Below, in pieces: positions 1 to 11,547 of a stretch of 64,000 nt of DNA. The DNA lies in NCBI GenBank assembly GCA_019054805.1, contig JAHQIY010000001.1, positions 4,726,501-4,790,500 on the forward strand, given 5' to 3'. The translations under genes were made by a program, and so were the position numbers. The stretch comes from Brachionus manjavacas (lineage: Eukaryota; Rotifera; Eurotatoria; Ploima; Brachionidae). The notes beneath the pieces are model-generated. The model saw nothing but the letters and a program-made list of their open reading frames with translations, was not told the DNA's origin and did not search any database. Each line of letters opens with the position of its first letter. The stretch's first letter is position 1.

Positions 1-270
1 AGTCATGAATAAGAAATAAATAAAAAATGAATTAAATAATGGTTCAATAGTATAAAAAACTAAGAGATGATTAATTACATAAATAGGTTAGTTACAATTG
101 ATTTTTGATTATATGATTAAAAAAAAAAAAAAAAAAAAAAAAATTAGCTAAATAAATGAATGTTAAGAAGACTTAAATTTTAATAGATTGTTACATGTAT
201 TACAGCATTTATTTATTTTTTTTTCTTTATTTTTTTTTTTTTTTTTTAACATTCAATTAAATTTACAAAT
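1..270. other. AT-rich flank with homopolymer runs
   Basis: No gene is visible. There is a long A run near 119-143 and T-rich runs near 215-247. The T-rich stretch lies just beyond the 3' side of the minus-strand LINE at 344-1196 and may be its poly(A)-like tail seen from the other strand. Confidence 0.5.
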
Positions 271-343
271 TTAAAATAAAGATAGGAAATTTCTAATATA
301 TAGTTACAAGAATGTACATAAAGAAAGGTTAGACGTTAACCAG

Positions 344-1196
344 TTATGAAGTACAGGCCGACTTATAGGCATCGTAGTGGTTCTTGAATTGGTTAACCGA
401 GGTCGATTCAGTAACTGGCGGGGGCAAAGCGTTCCACTCGTTGATGACCCTGTTGGTGAAGAAGTTTGCTCGCTGCTGACATTTGGTCGTGACTTGGCCA
501 GAAAGTCTTCTCCTGTGTCCCCTAATATTACCAGCTGGTCCTGCTTGCGAGAGAGAGTTGCAGTGTTCCATAGGTTTCACCCAGCATACAGCGTTGAATC
601 CGCGGTAGAATTTGAACAGTTGGATCATGTCTCCTCTCAAACGGCGCTCCTGAAGTGTCGTGAGTCCTAATACAGCGAGGCGATCAGCATAGCTCCAGTT
701 CTTGTATCTGCTCACTAGCTTTGTGGCCCTCCGTTGCACAGATTCGAGGATTTTGATGTCCTTTTTGCTGTGAGGAGACCAGACTGTTGCAGCGTACTCA
801 AGGTGGGGTCTGACGAAGGCACAGTAGAGGATTCTGCACGTATCGATGGTCCAGTACCTGAATGTTCTCTTTAGCTGTCCGAGGATGGCGGTAGCCTTGT
901 TAGCCTGGATTCTAATGTGGGTGGAGAATTTCAGGTTACGTGAGAGGGTGACCCCGGTCTTTTTCGGTTTCGACATATTTCAGGGTGGTGCTTCCTTTGG
1001 AATCACCCATGACAAGTTCCGAATTGATTTGATTACCGTTGGTTCTGCTGAAGTCCATCACCTTACATTTGTCGACGTTAAAGAGCATGCGCCATGTGAT
1101 CGACCATTCCATGAGTGCGTTGAGGTCGTTCTGAAGAATTGAGAGGTCGTTGTTATTTCGAACTGTGTTATTGTTTCTAATTTTTTCTTGAAACAT
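344..1196 (-). mobile_element. 5'-truncated, GC-rich non-LTR retrotransposon (LINE), C-terminal RT region
   Basis: The minus strand encodes the end of a Jockey/CR1-like LINE ORF2. Two ORFs in different frames (936-1196 and 344-976) line up as one protein interrupted by a frameshift near 960-980. Recognisable pieces are a motif of the type NVDKCKVM (end of the RT palm/thumb), then FVRPHLEYAATVWSP, then SVQRRATKLV and RRLRGDMIQLFK, which recur in the other LINEs of this window. The N-terminal endonuclease and RT catalytic core are absent, as expected from 5' truncation. Base composition is near 50% GC, far above the flanks, and it resembles the copy at 13437-14080 most closely. Confidence 0.85.
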
Positions 1197-1385
1197 TCAG
1201 TTCTTAAACATGTAGTACATTACTCATTGCAATTTTTTTATATTTTAATCAAAAGGATCCTATCACAGTACAAACAATTAAATAAATAAAGCTTCGTATA
1301 AGGAAGCATTAATAAAAAAACTAATTTAATTTTTGAATCTTGTAATTCATTTATTTTGAATAAAATTAAAAGGAGAAGAAAAAAG

Positions 1386-1457
1386 TAGCAGCGAATGGTT
1401 TCGATCCACCGACCTCTGAGTTATGAGCCCAGCACGCTTCCACTGCGCCACGCTGCT
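1386..1457 (-). tRNA. tRNA-iMet (CAT), initiator
   Basis: Read on the minus strand this 72-nt segment has a seven-pair acceptor stem starting AGCAGCG and ending CGCTGCT plus A, a D arm with GTGGCGCAGTGG, an anticodon loop CTCATAA giving CAT, and a T arm GGTGGATCGAAACC. The AGCAG start and the ATCGAAAC T-loop match the eukaryotic initiator tRNA rather than elongator Met. No CCA is encoded. A T-rich stretch follows, as a Pol III terminator requires. An ORF reading out of its 5' flank (to about 1578) is not convincing. Confidence 0.93.
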
Positions 1458-1578
1458 TCATTGTTTTAGCTAAATTATAGTAAATAGATAATTTTAAAAT
1501 AAAATTAGCTTTCTTAATTAATTCTGGTTCGTGCAAAGAAACATTTGGATCTTTAACTAGTTCAATAATTTTGGCCAT

Positions 1579-2247
1579 TTTTCGTCAAAATTTCGTCAAA
1601 TGTTCATAACTTGTATCATTTATGATAAAATTAATAATCAAAGAAAACTTTTTTTTAATTATAGAATTTATCGATTATTTATTTTAAGTTAAAGAAAATT
1701 TATAAAATAAATTTAAAAAAATTTTCTAACAAATTTTGAAATCGTTCATTTTAGATTTCATAAATTGTTAATTTTAGATTTCAGAAGCAAAATCAAAAGA
1801 CTGGTATATTAGAGAATAAATTTTTTGAGTTCTTTTATATAAAGACAAAATTTTTTCAAGCTTAACTTTTATTTTTGTTTCTAAAATTTTAATTTAGAAA
1901 TGATATGTCATTTTTTAAAATGTTTAATTGAAATTAAAATTGGTGATTTTTTATAAATTTTGGCGAATTGATCATAAGGATGTCAGCAATTTTTAATGCT
2001 CTTCAGACTAATGTTGGAAAAAAAATCGAATCAAACAAGACTAATTGTTAGCTTTTTTTTGTATTTAAAAATAAAATTTTTCAAAATTTTAAACTCAATT
2101 AATTTAAAGAAGCCTGCAGTTTGGCAAAAAAGCAGGTTCAAAGTTGCTTTGAATCCAATGCATGTAGAGAGCAAAAAAGCCTTGCTTTAAGCTGAGCTTT
2201 AAATTGATAGAACTAATAGATAGAATTCAGTACAAATAACACACAAA
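1579..2247. other. AT-rich intergenic stretch upstream of uL4
   Basis: No supported gene. The segment 2100-2247 should hold the promoter and 5' UTR of the uL4 gene; no clear TATA box was seen. The plus-strand ORF at 1996-2190 looks like chance AT-rich reading frame. Confidence 0.4.
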
Positions 2248-4290
2248 ATGGTAAATCTTAATTAATCAATCTAAACCAAGAGCTAGATAATAATTTTTTT
2301 AAATGGCAGGCATTAGTCGCTGCAAGACCATTAATCTCCGTGTACAATGAGAAGAGTGAAGTAACAGAATCAAAAGTGTTGCTTCCGTCGGTGTTCCGGG
2401 CGCCGATCAGACCCGACGTAGTCTCATATGTTCACGATCAAATGAGCAAAAACCACAGACAGCCGTACGCCGTGAGCGAGAAGGCTGGTATGCAGAGCTC
2501 GGCGGAGTCGTGGGGCACTGGCAGAGCCGTAGCTCGTATTCCACGTGTCCGCGGTGGTGGCACTCACCGAAGCGGTCAAGGTGCTTTTGGCAACATGTGC
2601 CGAGGTGGCCGCATGTTCGCCCCGACCAAAACTTGGCGAAGATGGCACCGAAAGGTCAACATCAAGCAGAGAAGATACGCCATCGTATCGGCCATCGCTG
2701 CTACCGGCATCCCAGCTCTAGTCATGGCCAAAGGTCACCGCGTCGAGGAGACCCCAGAGCTCCCGCTTGTTCTCAGCGACAAAGTCGAAGAAGTCAAAAA
2801 AACCAAAGAGGCTGTTGCCGTTTTAAGAAAACTCAAGGCATGGAATGACATAGAAAAGGTCTATGCCACCAAGCGCTTCCGTGCCGGCAAGGGAAAACTC
2901 AGAAACAGAAGACGAATCATGAAACGCGGGCCTCTAATTGTTTACAACAAAGACAATGGCATCACCCGTGCATTCAGAAATATACCAGGTATTTTTTTGG
3001 GTTTTTTTTTAAAGGAAAAAGAGAGCTATGATGATAAAACATCGATCGTCCAGAGACTCGATGAGACGTCCTTTTTAAAAGTAGTGGACTGATGCTCTTC
3101 TAGATCAATAAAAAGATATTTTAATGATGATTTAAAATTGATCACCATCTTTCGAATGAATCGAATGATTTTATATTTTAATCTGAAATTTTAAATAAAA
3201 CAAAAAAACTAGGCTGATGATATATTTTGGTCCGTGTTTCTGAACCTCGGTCTGGAAGATTCCACTTTTTCTGACTAGTTTACTCTACTTTCTATTGCTA
3301 TATAATAATTCTGTGATGATAACTATTGGTCCGTGTTTCTGAATTTAGATTATGACGAGTCCAAAGTTAACTGAGATTAATTTTTAAAAATGTTAGGATT
3401 TTTTTTATTTGAAAGAAAATTGATTTTTCAAATTTTATTAAAAAATTTTGATTTCGGAAAAAAAAAATTTAATTAAACGAAAAAATGATGATTTAAAATT
3501 GATCACCATCTTTCGAATGAATCGAATGATTTTATATTTTAATCTGATATTAAAGACTTAAAAACTAGATTGATGATATACTTTGGTCCGTGTTTCTGAA
3601 CCTCGGTCTAGAAGATTCCACTTTACTGACTAGTTTACTTCATTATTTTATTACTATAGGCTCGTGTCTCCAAAGAGAGTTAAACAAAGTTAATTTTAAA
3701 ATTAAAAATTGATTTTCTTTCCGAATCTTTGCTAAATTTTTTTTCTAATTTAGGTTTTTTTAGAAAAAAAATTGAATAAATAAATAAGAAATTAATTTTT
3801 TATAAAACAAAGGTGTAACTTTGATAAATGTTGAAAGATTGAACTTGTTGAAAATTGCACCAGGTGGTCACTTGGGTCGATTCTGTATTTGGACTGAGTC
3901 GGCTTTCCGTCGCTTGGACGATATCTACGGCACATACAAGCAAAAGTCGTCAGCCAAAAAAGACTTTAGGTTTGTTGAATTAAATTAAGGATAAACGAAA
4001 TTAAATCACTATTTTTTGGATGATTCAAATTTGATTTCGTTTGACTTAAATTTTAGAACACTAGTTTTTACTTTTTTTTTAGCTTGCCATTGCCAAAGAT
4101 GACCAACAGTGACTTGGGAAGATTGTTGCGCGCCGATGAAGTGCAACGAGTGTTGAAGGTGAAATCGCATCCGCTCAAGAGAAGACTGGTCAAGAAAAAT
4201 CCGCTGAAGAACACCCGAGTTATGGCCAAATTGAACCCGTACGCCATTACTCAAAAACGAATTGCACTCAAAAAACACAAATTAATTTAA
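2248..4290 (+). CDS. RPL4: Large-subunit ribosomal protein uL4 (RPL4)
   Basis: Core protein of the 60S subunit lining the exit tunnel. Four exons: 2248-2250 (the ATG alone), 2310-2988, 3813-3969 and 4083-4290, all with GT-AG introns, giving about 348 residues. The first exon holds only the start codon; exon 2 begins [15 protein letters not shown], matching the uL4 N-terminus. The extended tunnel loop is recognisable by the [20 protein letters not shown] stretch, followed by [16 protein letters not shown]. Exon 3 has [20 protein letters not shown], exon 4 [18 protein letters not shown]. It is shorter than human RPL4 (427 aa) because the basic C-terminal extension is missing. Intron 2 (2989-3812) hosts six C/D snoRNA-like units. 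It lies tail to tail with the SLC6 gene, 75 bp apart. Confidence 0.97.
3022..3098 (+). ncRNA. Box C/D snoRNA-like unit in uL4 intron 2 (target unknown)
   Basis: Box C ATGATGA at 3028-3034 and box D CTGA at 3089-3092 are enclosed by a terminal stem AGAGC (3022-3026) with GCTCT (3094-3098). The spacing of about 60 nt is normal for the class. I could not match either guide region to rRNA from memory. Confidence 0.7.
3120..3190 (+). ncRNA. Box C/D snoRNA-like unit, guide against 28S CGAAAGATGGTGA (copy 1)
   Basis: Box C ATGATGA at 3124-3130 and box D CTGA at 3183-3186. The internal stretch ATCACCATCTTTCG is complementary to the conserved LSU rRNA sequence CGAAAGATGGTGA, a region modified by C/D snoRNAs in other animals. 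A near-identical copy is at 3481-3551. The D' box is not clear. Confidence 0.65.
3207..3281 (+). ncRNA. SNORD18: U18-like box C/D snoRNA (copy 1)
   Basis: Box C TGATGA at 3215-3220, box D' CTGA at 3240-3243 and box D CTGA at 3271-3274, with a terminal stem AAACTAG/CTAGTTT. Upstream of D' lies TTGGTCCGTGTTT, complementary to AAACACGGACCAA of LSU rRNA. The GGTCCGTGTTTCTGAACC core is as in vertebrate U18, which also sits in RPL4 introns. Confidence 0.88.
3309..3379 (+). ncRNA. SNORD18: U18-like box C/D snoRNA (copy 2, diverged 3' half)
   Basis: Box C TGATGA at 3314-3319, D' CTGA at 3339-3342 after the same TTGGTCCGTGTTT guide, and box D CTGA at 3371-3374. The half after D' differs from copies 1 and 3, and the terminal stem is weaker. 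Confidence 0.78.
3481..3551 (+). ncRNA. Box C/D snoRNA-like unit, guide against 28S CGAAAGATGGTGA (copy 2)
   Basis: Near-identical repeat of the unit at 3120-3190: box C ATGATGA at 3485-3491, guide ATCACCATCTTTCG, box D CTGA at 3544-3547. Confidence 0.65.
3562..3636 (+). ncRNA. SNORD18: U18-like box C/D snoRNA (copy 3)
   Basis: Box C TGATGA at 3571-3576, D' CTGA at 3596-3599, box D CTGA at 3626-3629, terminal stem AAACTAG/CTAGTTT. It is nearly identical to copy 1, so the block 3120-3281 (both snoRNAs) was probably duplicated as a unit to 3481-3636. Confidence 0.88.
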
Positions 4291-4365
4291 ATAAATGTTA
4301 TTTTAATAAATAATGTTTTGTCTAATTTTATTATTTTTTATTAAGGGAAAAAATTAAAAATTAAA

Positions 4366-7300
4366 TTATTGAGAAAATTTATTTTTTTTTATAAAATAAA
4401 AAAGTGCATAGCCGGGTATGGGCGAGAGAGCGAGAGCGTTTAGGGTATAGCCGAGGCTTATGGCCCATTTGGGATAAATATAAGAGCCATAGGCCAGGCC
4501 CGGGAAGAATAGTATATCGAAAAGAACTATTAGGAAAAGTAGTGCGGGACACAAGTACTTCCATGATAGGCGCCAATTAATGAACGGCTTGCTTCCGTTC
4601 ATTTCTTTAATGTTATTACAGAACTTTTTGAGACCATAGAACCAGGATATTGTGACCACTTCGGTGCATACTATTAGAAGAACTGAGGGACTGATTGCGA
4701 ATGTGTCCATCCATTGGACTACGTAAATACCTCCGTAGGTTACTGTCGGGAGACTAGTCAAAAATGGCACTGAACTTATCAGCAATCGACTTGTCAATGG
4801 ATACTTTCGACATATTGGAAATTCATCTGCAATTGCCGTATAAAGACCTTCCATTCCACCTTTAATTAAATTATATATAATAAAAAATACATAGATAGAA
4901 ATTTAAAACAAAAATTTAATTAGGCTAACAGTAAAGTTTTAACTTTTAAAAGGTTTAATTTTGTCTATTTTTTCAATATTGACATATTTAATTTAATTCA
5001 TTTTATTTTTTTAATAAAAGAACATCAATTAAGTTTATTAAGCAAAAAATTAAGCAACTATTTTGGCAAATTGAAGTTTCTGATTACCTTTAAATGCCCA
5101 AATTCGATTTGAAAATGTCTTAGGGCATTTACCAACTTAGTAAAAGAAAAACTCAATTACAGAGATATATTCCAGTTAGATATTTTTTTATATTTTATCC
5201 TAAACTTTTGGTTTAATTTGTGTTCGCTGGCACACAAGATTTGGATGGGGCGATTTTTTCTTATTTTCTAAAGAATTTTTAACCGAAAAGTTATTTTAAT
5301 CATTATATTAAAAATTAAACGAGGTCTGGACGAGCCCTGGTTTGGGGATTCGGGTATACTGAAGGTAAGAGAAACACTTGTTAAAATTTAAAATTAACTT
5401 TTAAACTATTGATAAATTAAAATCTATATTTTAATTATCAAAAAGTACAAAAATAGGAGCAGGGCCAAATAAAATAAAATTCTGATAAAATATAAAATTT
5501 CAGAAAGGATTTTTACTTTTACTAATTAATAACTGATTAAAAAAACAATAAAATCAGTTTGAAAATAAATTCCTAGCTAGGATTTAAAACAAAACAAATT
5601 TAAAATCGAAGAAAACATTAAATTAATACAAAATCAAAAAATTATAGTCCCTGTAATCTCGACATTTCTTAATGTTTGAACACGGTTTAGTAAGACCACT
5701 GAATAAATAAATCTCTTCTATGTTGAATTTTTTCAACGAAAGAAACAAATAAAACACCGACTTGAAAGCAAGCATCAGACTCCATTGGAATAGAACAATA
5801 TAAAGAAAAAATAGACAAAATAATTTTATTACGCTAATTTACTGGCAGGTCATTGAATTTTTAAAATTATTTGTAAATTAATAAATAGAGGAAAAAAGTA
5901 CTTAATTTCCAGATTGTTTTGCTAATTAACTATTATATAAATATAATGTAAAAATTTATTTTGGACTCAATTTTTTTTTAAATAATTTTTAACTAAATAA
6001 TCAAAATTCAATTATGAGTGCTGAAAAGAATTCGTGGTAATTCGAAACTGCCTTGGAAATTATTTTAATATTAATTAATCAATCATTGCAAAATAAAACC
6101 TTTATCGAATTAATGTTAAAATTAAAAGTATGAACCATTGTGAATTTCGGTACAAAAAACAAAAACAAAATATAAAAAAAATTAGTCAGTCCAAAACATC
6201 TTCTGTAAGTTGAAGCAAATGATTAATCCTCTGTACCACTTTTTAAATTTTAGCAAATAAATATAATATAATACGTCAAATTCACACTGAAATGAATTTT
6301 ACAAATTTTTTGCAGAATTTTACAGAATATTGGTGTGACGGAGAATGTATTTACAGAACAATTAAGTTTTGGTCTGTCCGAATTACAGCCTTGGCGTTTT
6401 CAATATAATTTTATTGCTTCAATGTACCAAAATTCACAATACCAAAATATGGTGCTTAATTATTAAAGCAAGTGACATTTTATATAATTAAATTTAAATA
6501 TATATTTCTAGTGATGCTTAGTTATTCAATACTTAGTAAAGAATTTGTAAAAAATTTAAAATTTATTAATTTATGAACCACTTGTTTAAATTCTTTCCAA
6601 AATAAACAATGCATATTAAATTTGGATTCTTTACTCTGCATTTTAGTGTAACATATTTAATTAATTTCTTTTTTGCAGAAACTCTCAGATCAACGAATCC
6701 AAATTTTTTATATTTACAAAATTTAATTAATTCAGTTTATTTTAAAATTTCTTTTTATTTCATTTATTCTTGGCCTCGATATTAGCAATTAATAAACAAA
6801 TTGAAAAACCTTTTAATTACATGAATTTTTTAATCAACTAACGATCCAATTTTTATTATAATTTGAAAAAAATATCGCTTTTTTATTTGTATTTTAGACT
6901 TTAATTAAAAACTATAATGATAAAACTGAGGCATCACTAATTATCCTTATAATAAATTATTTTTTCAAAATTTTTTTTAGCAGGAAGAATTTTGCAGCCA
7001 CACAATTTAATTTGTTCTAAAGGTGCTTTGAAAAAAAATTTATTAAATCCTAAAAAAAAAAAAACTTCATTTAAATATCAACATTTTAAATAATAAGGAA
7101 TCAAAATAACAAATCTAATCTAATTCCATTTGTTTTATTTCAAGAGTTTTAACTTTATTTTAATTAATTTCATTATGTTCCTATCTTCAATCTTTTAAAA
7201 ATTAATTTATTAGATTATTTATTCATTTTAATTTTAAAAAAACCAAAGCATGAAAATTACGCTTTTTGAAATTATTTTAAAAAATTATCTTTCGAAATAT

Positions 7301-8637
7301 TTAATTACTTTTTTGTTTTTAACTTTAAGTTAACTTGATTTTTATCAAAATTGAAGCCAACTAAAAACAAGCTAAAACTTTCTCGTTTTGTCATAAATTT
7401 TCTATGATGCGTAAAAAAAATTCAAAACAAAATTTAAATATCTCTGAATGAGCAATTAAATAAAAAAATTTGAGTTACCAAAAGCCGAGTCCAAGCCAAG
7501 TGTTATTAACATGATGAAAAAAATGATTGCAAAAACAGAGGCCAGTTTGAAAGTGGATATTATCTCAGGATAGACCACATAGACCAGACCGATGCCGTCT
7601 CTCAAAAAGTAGTTGATGTCCACACTGAATCGCTTGGCCATGTAGCCCAGACCGGCGAATACCACCACTCCGTACAAAAGACTTGTGACACAATTCACCA
7701 GACTGCACATAATGGTCAAATTTTTTATATTTGTATTCTTTTTTGTGTAGCTTGAATAAGTGATGAGGACGCCGAAGCCGGGTCCTAGGCTGAAGAACAC
7801 CTGGACTGAGGCAGCTAGCCAAACCTTGAGCTCGAAAATTTTATCGAATTCTGGAGTGATGTAGTATTTGAGTCCGTCTATTGAGCCATCTAAAGACAAA
7901 CATTGGACTATAAGTACGGCAAGACAGACGTATGGCAACAATGCCGTGACATACACCGCTTTTCCCGATGTTTTTATGCCTCCTATTAGACACCCCGTAG
8001 TCATTAGAAATATTGCCACAAGGGCGAGTAGCATGTCGGGCTTGATCGACTTAAGGTCATCAATGCCTGTGGATTTATAAGAGCCGAGCATTTTGCGCAC
8101 AAAATACTCGTTTGAAGGAATACTACGGTCGGTCAGATTGGAAACATTGCTTCTAAGGTGACAGTTGTCCGTGTTCCACTCGTTAGTGCAGTCAGACCAT
8201 GGCAATGGTGACCTAAAGCTGTTGAAGAAGTAGTACAGTGCATAGGCTTGTAGAGTGTTGTAATAGGACAGCATTAGGATATTTATGATGACCACTGCGA
8301 ATCCGATTCCCTTCATTTGAGGACTGATCTTAGTCCAAATGCTTATGTTGCCCAATTGAAAGTACTGTCCGGCAGCCAGCTCTAAGTACATGCACGGCAT
8401 TCCAATCACAAACAGGCAGATCAAAAATGGAATTAGAAAGGCGCCTCCGCCGTTTTGGTAGCAGATGGTCGGAAAGCGCCACACATTTCCTAAATCGATC
8501 ACAAATCCGATTATGGACAAAAAATACTCCATGAAGCTGTCCCATTGCATGCGCTCCATTGGCGGTTTTTTGCCGCCCTTTTCCAACAGATCCTCGCCTG
8601 CTTCATCATATTCCAACTTATTATGCTGCTCAATCAT
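4366..8637 (-). CDS. SLC6 sodium/chloride-dependent neurotransmitter transporter, monoamine-like
   Basis: Two exons, 8637-7479 and 4859-4366, joined by a 2.6 kb GT-AG intron inside the conserved TLGLDSAFGGMEGL segment; the product is about 550 aa, normal for this 12-helix family, and acts in the plasma membrane. TM1 reads IDLGNVWRFP followed by ICYQNGGGAF. The Asp before LGN is typical of monoamine carriers (SERT/DAT/NET), where amino-acid and GABA carriers have Gly. The second extracellular loop has two Cys (SDCTNEW, DNCHLR) and NVS/NLT glycosylation sites. TM6 has FSLGPGFGVLITYSSY; exon 2 carries TM9-12. Substrate cannot be fixed from the sequence. The start ATG is the first in the exon. 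Confidence 0.93.
4860..7478 (-). other. Long intron of the SLC6 gene
   Basis: 2.6 kb of AT-rich DNA between the two SLC6 exons. The splice sites are GTAACT at the donor and TTAAAG at the acceptor. I saw no coding exon, tRNA or clear repeat inside it; a slightly GC-richer patch near 5315-5350 is unexplained. Confidence 0.6.
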
Positions 8638-11219
8638 AGTCTTATCTTAAATTAGTGAAAAAAAATTAGAATCAAACTGGATCAAGTTTAGAAAGTAATA
8701 AAACAAAAAATTTTTATCAACAAAACTAAAATTTAGAGGGAATTTAAGTGGAAGTTTTGTTTTAAAGATAAGCACTACAATAATTATTTTTGATATCTAA
8801 AAAGGCATAGATTTTTTGGAACCTGAGTAATACCTGCGCAATTTTTGCATTATGAGCTAAATGCACGGATGAATAAACTACGACGATTTTAGCAATTTTT
8901 CTCGGCTTACCATGCTTTAAAAATTTTTTTTTTATTTTATATTAAGAAATTAATTATTTTTTAATTTGTTTTGTTATTCTTTTTTAGTTGATCTGAAACT
9001 TAATTAAAAAATTCTGTTTAGCTGAGGAAATTTATTATCAATAAATTTTTTGAAACAGATGATTGTTCAAGTCGAATCATGTTTAAAATTTTAAACAGCT
9101 TTTTTAGATTATAAGGCATTTTTTTGTTAAATAAAAGAGAAATTTTTTTAAAAAAATAATTTATTAAGATTATTTTAGTATAAAATTGCTTAAAACAAAT
9201 GGAAAAACTCATAAAAGTTAATCTAAAATTGTTTTGTTTTATCAATTGAATATAATGATTTTAAATTTCAACAACTAGAATTTTTTTTTTTTTACAATGA
9301 AATCAAATCCTAAAAAATTAATTTCGTCTAAATCAAAAAAATACTAAATTTTATTTGAGAGAAAGAGCAAATTGCACTCTATCTTAGTTTGATTTTATCA
9401 ATTTTTATTATTTTTTTAATTTATATTTTTTTTCGGCTAACTTTTATGCGCTTAGCAAGATTGTATTTTGTTTAACTTTTTTTCTTCTTTTTCTATAAAC
9501 ATGTGCCGTTTTTTCAATAATCATTTTTTTCGAATTAAAAAAATAAAATAAAAAAAATTTTGAAACAAATTAAGGTTCATTATAATTTATTTAGCAATCT
9601 TTAAAAGAAAAATCATGTAATTTGGCATATTTTAGCCAAAAAAATCAAAAAACATTATTGCACCTACAAAAATCGTAATGAGATGCCAATTAGATCAATT
9701 TTTGCTCTAATTCAATTAGAAAAATTTCATTTTTTGAAATCATCTTAAGATTAATTTTTAAATAAACTTTAGTTTTCCTCTTACATTTAGCTTTTTTAAA
9801 GTAAACTTTTCATTAAAAAAAGTTTGATCAAAATAAGGAATATCAGGAATATTGAATAACTCGATTTATTTTGAATGTTTCATAAAATAATGAGTTAAGA
9901 TAAGGGAAATTAAAATTCAAAAAGGATCTAATTAAAGATTCATAAAAATTACTAAATGTTTTTGTATCAAAATCGCATTTTTAATTTTGGGAAAATCTTT
10001 ATTAAATTTAGGCTTGAGGCTTTTTTTTCATCAAGTATGGAAATGATAGCTGATTTCGAATATTAACACCAATAAACTTCAATTCTTTCTTAATTTCAAA
10101 AATCTTGAAATTAAATTAAATTCTTTTTCTTTTTTCTAAATAAAAAATTTTATTAAAAGACTTTTCTATTTCTATTTTTCAGCCTTATTATCCTTCCTTT
10201 GGTTTAGAAAAATAGAATTTTCCAGTTTTTTACACGCAGAGTTCAGCTAAATTTAGGATTCAGGTGTAAGTATATGTACTTGATCAAGATGTATTTTAAT
10301 ATTGATTATTTAAATTAATAATTTCATTAATTTTTTGTTTATTTTAATAATTTTTTTTTGAATTAGAATTAGTTTTGAAAAATGTGAAAAACGGGGCAAT
10401 TTTGAATCACTCAGAAACATATGCCTCCAAAAATTATGAAATTATCTGCAAAGTAATTGCGGATTTGTGATTAAAGTACTTTTGATGTCCAAACTACAGA
10501 GAATTGAGTTTTAAATAATTTATAATTTATTTGTTAATTAAACAAAGATGCTAAAAATTGTTGAAAAGCAACAAAGTAAAGCTGATTAGTTGAAAGAACA
10601 CTTTAATTTTTCTTCAACAGAATTTAATTCTCTATAGAATTAAGAGTCTCTCTGATTAAATTATTTTATTAATTAAAAACCTATTTATGGCAAAAATTTA
10701 TTCTTTGAAATAATTTATAGTTGAAAAAAATTCTTTGAAAATCATTTTAGAAAAAATCTTGATCAGAATTTTTTTTGAACAGGAAGAATTTTACGATTAT
10801 TTACAATTTTGATCATTTACGCTTCCAACTAAAGAGATAATAATTCAAAAAGATAGACCTTGATGCTTTTTTAGTATCGGTCCGAATTTTCCGATTTTTT
10901 TGTTGAATTTTTTGAATAAAAAATAAATAAAATTAATAAATCATTTCTCTATATTTTTCACAAAATTTTAATTTTAATTACAAAAATAAATTTAAATAAA
11001 CTGAAAAGTAACTTGATTTTGATATAATTGGCAGAGATCTTGATCAAAATGGAAGCTCTAAATCAAAATAATTAAAAATGATTTTTTAAAAAATACAAAA
11101 TATAGGAATTGCTGAATTTATGACCAATTGACCAAGCTAATCAATCATTTCTCTGCTAAAAAAAGTGAAACATTGCCAATATCAAATGCATTTTTAGAAG
11201 CTAATTTAAGAAAATCATT
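8638..11219. other. Intergenic AT-rich stretch
   Basis: It should contain the SLC6 promoter at its left end, but no core promoter motif is convincing. ORFs here are short and made of AT-rich codons. No repeat family was recognised. Confidence 0.4.
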
Positions 11220-11400
11220 GGAGATTTCAAGTGTACCATGTGGAAAAGAGTCTTGGAATGCGGACAGCCACAACAGCTAGAATAGCTTTATTTTGGACAC
11301 CACAAAGGAAAAGGAATCCTGGAGGACATAGTTGACCCGGAGATTAACAATTCAAAGAGAGCTGAAAGAGGTAAAACTCAAACAGGGTAGAAAGAATGGA
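11220..11400 (+). mobile_element. LINE fragment (C-terminal end of an endonuclease/RT ORF)
   Basis: The stretch near 11275-11395 translates to RIALFWTPQ, RKRNPGG and then, across stops, a QRELKEVKL-like piece. This is the usual C-terminal motif of LINE ORF2 proteins of the type ALFWTPxGKRxxG...T.RREL. Only about 60 codons are left and they contain several stops. It is unrelated to the RRATKL-type LINEs elsewhere in the window. Confidence 0.6.
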
Positions 11401-11547
11401 GTTTAAGAATTCAAGGAAATTTTTTTAAATTATAAAAATACTTGATCTTTTGATAGCTTTTTGGTCATATATTTTGGCCTATCATGATTTTTGCTAATTA
11501 TTTCGCAATTAATTGAGAAAATATTGACCAATTGGTCATTAATTCAC

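Noticed and set aside
1366-1578. 70-aa minus-strand ORF over the tRNA-iMet
   Set aside because: Its second half is the tRNA read as protein; the first half is short and matches nothing I know.
4366-4854. A separate small membrane protein gene
   Set aside because: It is the last exon of the SLC6 gene; the splice joins TLGLDSAFG to GMEGL in frame.
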